64,000 bases of DNA from Sodiomyces alkalinus F11 (taxonomy: Eukaryota; Ascomycota; Sordariomycetes; Glomerellales; Plectosphaerellaceae): contig NW_021167080.1 of NCBI RefSeq assembly GCF_003711515.1, forward strand, positions 6,032,346-6,096,345, read 5' to 3'. A model generated the notes under the pieces. It worked only from the letters and a program-made list of their open reading frames with translations. It was not told the DNA's origin and ran no database searches. The translations under genes and the position numbers were made by a program. Below, in pieces: positions 58,872 to 64,000 of this stretch; position 1 is the stretch's first letter, and every line of letters begins with the position of its first letter.

Positions 58872-61800
58872 GAAGAAAAGAAACCTGGCATGTAGGAACT
58901 TGTTAGCTTTTTGCAATTCGTTTCTTTATATCTCGTGAAAATGCGTCTGGGTGACGGCTAACGTTCAGACGATGTCGGCTAATATGTGTCTTCAGGTAAC
59001 TGAGGGTGTATTTCTCAGAGGTTTGATTGTTCACTTGGACTCAGCTCCGGGTTCATAATCACTTCTGCCCTTTATGCATTGCGTTGTTTAGTGAGGGCTA
59101 GGGGCTCGTACCGTTCTTTCTTTGGCGTGAGGACTCCAAACTGACTGGCGCATGCTTTACAAGATAGGAGTCGAAGAACTTGCCTCCGAGCAGGATGGCA
59201 TCGCACTCCCTCTCTTTATGTTTTACAAGATTGCTTCTGCCATATTTATAACAATCTCCCACTCTAGGAGTATTCATCCATTCCATCTTCGTCACGGCAG
59301 CGACGGCACATCTCTGAGGAAGGGACTACTGCCCAGGAAACAGCTATAAGGCATAGGGTAACCCAGCAGGCTCCGTCATGTTGTATCATATTACATTCGG
59401 AAAGACTCATCACATGCGTCCATGCAGGGCACTTTTAAGGGATGCTCTGAACCGCAATATCTCCCACTCCTCACTGCCGCACCTGCCGCAGTGGTGGTTA
59501 TCTTCCATACAGCTATGACAGGGCTCGAGTTTCGTGTTGCGTTTGTATGTCAGCGTTGGCAAGTGAGCCAGTATGAATCATCCTGGCTCATCTATTATTC
59601 GTCAACAGCGTTACTTCTGCCCCCCTACACTACATAACATGCACACAGGATCCACTTTTCGGGACGGAATCGCGACTCCGCGAGTCTCGGCCGAGGTCAG
59701 GCTTCGGGTCCCTCGTTCGTCTTAGAAATACCTAGGTCCTCCATGGCCCCGTATCAAGTCCTCAAGATCCCTTCCCGGATGGACCCAATGGAGAACAGCC
59801 CACAAATCACGGTATCACCTACTAAATACGCGTAATTTGAAATGCTGTCTGGAGCTGCGAGTGTACTCCTTGAGTCCTTCAGGGTTCAAACTTCAGTCAG
59901 GAACTCGATATTCATTCGTGGGTAGGGCTTCGAATTCTCTATTCTGTAATTAGACATAGTCTTGCGAAATATCGTACTTTTTGATTGTCTGTAAGATGGG
60001 TAAGACCCTAAGAGGCGGTGGTGTAACAATATTTGGATGCTATGACTCCCCTGGTTTCACACATTGAATGGATTTGCGTTCTTTCGTTTTAATTCCTTTA
60101 GCTTTCTCTTACTGAAACATAAATGTACGAAGTATACTCTCATATGACTGTTGTGGAGGAGTTGCCCATAAGTAAGAGACGTAAAGTTGGCAAGTTTTAC
60201 AGGGTAGAAAAGAAAGATGACAGGCGGAATTAGCAGAAGAGAATAGATGGTGACGAATGACAAGGGAACCGGGATGCAAAAGAGAAAAGGGAGGAGATGG
60301 AAACAGAGATAGCCCGAAAAGAGAAGGAGAGAAACTGAGAACAGGCTATAAGCCTAAAGAAAGGTTATAAAGTCGAGGTATATTTATCGTTTCAGCAATA
60401 CTCCATATATTCAATGGTGAGATTCGAGATTTGGAAAATCATCACCCCTTAAATAGGTTGTAAATCCACACAAAAGGTCCACAGGTTTTCTTCTGCTCTA
60501 AATACCATTATAGAGTATCTTGCTGATTCCCAATCCCGCAACAAAGAACAGAGAAACCTATTTATGATAACTGAAGTAAAGTCAACCATGTGCCTGTTTA
60601 GCACTGCCTATCGCTTTATAGGTTCTTACCATCATAATAAAAACTAACAATCAAGAAATGCGGGCTCATTATACAGTTTCCAGGTTCGATCAGATGACGG
60701 ATATTATTAGAGTATCAAATTTAGAGACCGGAACCATGAATGTCTCTCGCAGAGATCTAGATGCACCACCGGGTACATAATTACCCTCGGTCATTCGAAG
60801 GATCTCGATACTTGCAAAGGAGGGCATTACTAGCCAGATATACGCTTAGGAGTGTCCATGAATTGGAATATATGCTCTATAAAGAGTCAGGGGCATTCTC
60901 CATAACCAACAATGCAATAAACGGCTTCAGATATCAGAGAAAGTCTTGATCTTAAATAACCAGGAAATAGTTGTCTGGCAGAACCAGTTACTTTTATAAG
61001 GTACTGAAAGTGAGTTACCTGTGTTTCTCATGCTAGTAATTTTCATCTACTTAGCGAATATTTCATGAAACTGTTGTTCAGAGTCTCATACAGGTTCCCT
61101 ATCATAACAAAACCAAGAACACATCTTGAAATAGAATTGAATATGCTTATCACCCTCCCTGGGGTTTCTTTTTCAGCAGATCTTGTGTAGCAAGCCCGAT
61201 GTCTCATACAGTTATTTTATGCTATATCATGATCTACGTACGTGGACTTCAGTCGAATTCTTTAAAAGTACATTATCATTCACGAGACAATCTTCAAATC
61301 TCTCTTTGTAATAAGGTCCGAGGACCTCAAACTTCCTACTGTGTTAACTCATACGTATTTAAGCGGTTCCATGTTTCGTTGTATGATGGCCCTAACCACT
61401 TTCTTTCATTCATTTCGGTGTCATGTCTGGAGCCGTCATATCCCTGAGCCTGACAACCCCTTTATGCCAGTAGGCTAGCCATCCGGAAGGAACCATGGCG
61501 GACACAACTAAGTCATATACCAGTGTCCCAGACCTTGATCCAACGTTCGAATCGATCCAGGTAAAGAATACAACCATTCGGAAAGACCTACAAGTCTCCC
61601 TTACCCGATATCCAATGGCTTATTGTCGAAACTCGAAAGCATCCTCGAAGTTTGCCCCTTAGCCAAAATCACCCTCAAGCCACTGACTGATGTTATCTCA
61701 GCTCTTTGCCAGAAGCACATCTCCGAAAGAGCTTTGACTCTGATTTGGGTTCAAACCCCTCTTATCACTGCCACGGGCCGCAACCTGTTCGCGGCGCGGT

Positions 61801-62436
61801 CGTACGGCCTTTGAGACCCATTGCCCTCAAGCCACCCATAGTCACTCAGCAGTGACCCTGTGGGAATGAATATGACCAAAAGTTAGGCCCTCAAGGGCAT
61901 TGCCATCAAGGGCGTGGTACCAGACCAACACCGACGGGGCTAGAGCTGCTGTCGAGGACCTAAAGAACAACAGGATCCACGGAGGGGTTATTGTAGGGGG
62001 TATATGGTGATTATCGGTACCATGAGTGGAGGCCGATGATAATTATGTTTTCCGCTTGTACTGTTTTCGACTCTTCGGGCTTTATGATTGGAGAAGATGA
62101 TCGCGATAACGTCCAGGCTTGTCCAATGCATAGCGATACTTCCGTAAAGTAGACGAAGGTTGACATTTGCCATTTCGCAGACTTCGAAGAGTATCGATTC
62201 AGCGGTCGTTTGAAACATGATGATTGATGACTGGGCCCAACTGCAAGAAGGGGCGCCAGGCTCAGGGCTGAGCGGGGTTATATGTAAGTCGAGAGCTCCG
62301 ACTGAGGTTCTGTGGCAAATCATGGTTGCTTGACCAGAATTCAGCTTTCACCCGTCGGTTGTACTGTGTGGCCAAGCCGAAGTGTAAGTCGAAAGATGTC
62401 ACGCCGAAACAGGGGAGAACCACTTGGTAGTGGTTA
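58872..62436. other. long AT-rich stretch, no convincing gene
   Basis: About 3.6 kb, AT-rich at 59.9-61.4 kb but without loss of CA/TG, so not RIP. No LTR pair, enzyme motif or tRNA recognised. A possible decayed gene at 61,495-61,815 is listed separately. The right end is the 3' flank of the SWIM/RING gene. Confidence 0.5.
61495..61815 (+). pseudogene. possible gene remnant, unknown family
   Basis: An ATG at 61,495 opens a plausible start (MADTTKSYTSVPDLDPTFES). After a GTAAAG that could be a donor, a second frame from about 61,623 reads LSKLESILEVCPLAKITLKP onward to a TGA near 61,813. The two could be exons of one protein, but I find no good acceptor and no continuation. Weak evidence. 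Confidence 0.25.
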
Positions 62437-63445
62437 CTACCAGTAACCACGACGACCGTAGTGGCCGCTCCACCAGCGAGAGTAAGTACTCGTATCTGCC
62501 ACTGTCAGCGCTAGCACGGTTGAAGCTCAACGTACAAACTCGACACGCACCCTGAACAGTACTTATGCCAAGTTGGTCAGCCACATTGACATAGCCTTCG
62601 GCAGTGACCTTACCCTCCTTCAGGATCGTCTTGGCCGTCTCCTCGTCCTCCTGCCAGGGGCTCCGGCAAAATGGACAGGTCACTGCCTGCTTCTTGACTC
62701 TAGCCCACATTTTGAAGCAGCTCTTGTGCATGTTCTGGCCGCAGGCGGCGCGGCACCAGACAACAGACTCGCTGCTCTTGGCATCGAGCTCCGTAAAGCA
62801 GATGGGGCAGTCTCCTTCCACAGGCTTCCGCCGCTTGTCTACGTTTTTTTCCGGTGAGGATGCGTCCTTAGCTGGGATGGGTGCCTGGCGAAAGATCTCA
62901 TGGAGTTCGTCGGTCAGGAGTGCGAGCTGATAGACATGTTCGAACTTGGCGTGAAGGACACGCGACATTACCTGAAGAGGTATTAGCAATTTGACACAAA
63001 GACAGGTAGAAAGATGCAACATACGTAGAGAATGTGTTTGCACTGGTTGCCCTTTAAGGCATGCGGGCAATTGCAGGATGGGCAATGGGATATTGTAATG
63101 GTGTAGACATTGCCAGTTGAACCCGCAAGCTCAACTCTCTCTTGCGGAACCGAGTCATCTCGATGGCGACTTATGACGTAGAATCTTCGTCGAAAAGATA
63201 TGAGAACGATCCCTAGACAGAATAAGAACTGGGGAAGTTCGGGCATACCTTTGGGTCATTGCTCGATTATATATCTCATGGAAGCTTTGGGGCGGGTTTG
63301 GTCGAAAACGGCGTTTACGTTTTTCTTCCTTTGGCAAGTTTGGTTCTGCTTTGGCCCTCTTGCGTCCATAGAGACGCGTGGTTGGTTTGGTCGGCTCTTC
63401 ATCTCCCTCATCCCACGCTCGCTTTGTTGGTTTCCGCGGCATCAT
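62437..63445 (-). CDS. SWIM and RING zinc-finger protein, putative E3 ligase (276 aa, 4 exons)
   Basis: Exons 63249-63445, 63025-63184, 62563-62971 and 62437-62501. Introns of 64, 53 and 61 nt have donors GTATGC, GTATGT and GTACTG; phases 2, 0 and 1 all join. Exon 1 is a basic, nuclear-signal-like tail (KRAWDEG, EEKRKRRFRP). Exon 2 holds a SWIM finger CNCPHALKGNQCKH. Exon 3 opens with VMSRVLHA, then a RING-type finger (CPICF ... WCRAACGQNMHKSC ... CPFC). The last exon ends in YSRWWSGHYGRRGYW, resembling the aromatic end of fungal homologues as I recall them. Role: probable ubiquitin ligase, by analogy with ZSWIM2-type proteins; the target is unknown. A second Met codon (63442) is an alternative start. 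Confidence 0.88.
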
Positions 63446-64000
63446 GCAGGGTGTCGCCGAATATATGAACTACCTATACAAGGTTTGTGAGATTGTAGCC
63501 TCTGTTGAGACTCGAGTTCACTTGTTATCGCCTGATAAAAGGCAGAGCACGAGACGAGTGTTTGGACCTTTAATAACTGAATACGGGGTGGGTAATGCGC
63601 GCCCTTGAAGAGGAAACGCTATGCGTAAATAATCATATGCAAATGGCGAGTACCAGGTGAGGGCTCATTGACTGTGTCATTTTCAAATCTTAAACAGCAT
63701 CGCAGAATCACGTGCTTTCAGCCACTCAGGATGCACAGACGTTATCCGTCATGGTTACTCCGCATTCATACCAAGTCACGATATCCAATAGTTGTTTCGT
63801 ATCCTGTATGAAACCGTTGTGTCTTGATGTGGCAAGAAACTGTAATAGAGGGCTGGATGTAGAAGTACGGAAAGAAAATCAGCTCCAATTCCACACAGGG
63901 TTTTGCGTGGAATAAGGGAAAACCGCGATTGAGCACGTCCACAATGCACCCTTAAAAGTCAGCCTTCTCAGGCCTCGACAATCCGCGCCGAAGACATCAT
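63446..64000. other. promoter side of the SWIM/RING gene, no gene seen
   Basis: Short frames only; the window ends here. Confidence 0.5.

Noticed and set aside
61740..61765. GGGTTCAAACCC, resembling a tRNA T-arm
   Set aside because: No A-box or acceptor/anticodon stem could be drawn upstream at the right distance.

Overview
This window looks like a chromosome segment of a filamentous ascomycete (Pezizomycotina; a Sordariomycete is my best guess). Genes have short GT-AG introns of about 50-115 nt with TGCTAAC/GCTAAC-like branch points. Gene families include a Zn2Cys6 regulator, a Hal/Sat4-type kinase, fungal Atg3 and an AAAP permease. Two repeat blocks carry the mark of repeat-induced point mutation (RIP): CA/TG dinucleotides almost absent, TA and TAG/TAA stops everywhere, CpG retained.

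Layout. (1) 1-17.6 kb is a dead retrotransposon nest. A roughly 5-kb Ty3/gypsy element (2656-17575, 214-bp LTRs, target duplication ATAGC) was split by a 9.9-kb chromodomain-bearing Ty3/gypsy element (6371-16301, 361-bp LTRs, target duplication CTATC). (2) 18.2-35.1 kb is gene-bearing: a 166-aa conserved small protein, an intronless CCHC zinc-knuckle protein, an AAAP amino-acid permease, a short-chain dehydrogenase, complex I subunit NDUFB7/B18, an FHA-domain protein, GTP cyclohydrolase II and the splicing factor Cwc24. (3) 35.2-47.9 kb is a 12.7-kb Ty1/copia element (196-bp LTRs, target duplication GTTTT) carrying a nested LINE, both RIP-killed. (4) 48.7-64 kb is gene-bearing again: Atg3, a Hal-type kinase, a Zn2Cys6 regulator, a GCN4/JlbA-type bZIP with an apparent frameshift, and a SWIM/RING zinc-finger protein.

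The genes are ordinary single-copy housekeeping and regulatory genes on mixed strands, with no operon-like or biosynthetic cluster. The most unusual material is inside the dead elements. The chromovirus has a long extra open frame (about 540 codons, stops almost all TAG/TAA) between the pol chromodomain and its 3' LTR. The copia element has an antisense-strand open frame between its RNase H and its 3' LTR, which is where the LINE landed. Both are visible only when RIP-type stops are discounted. I found no CRISPR array, rRNA, convincing tRNA or clustered defence system.
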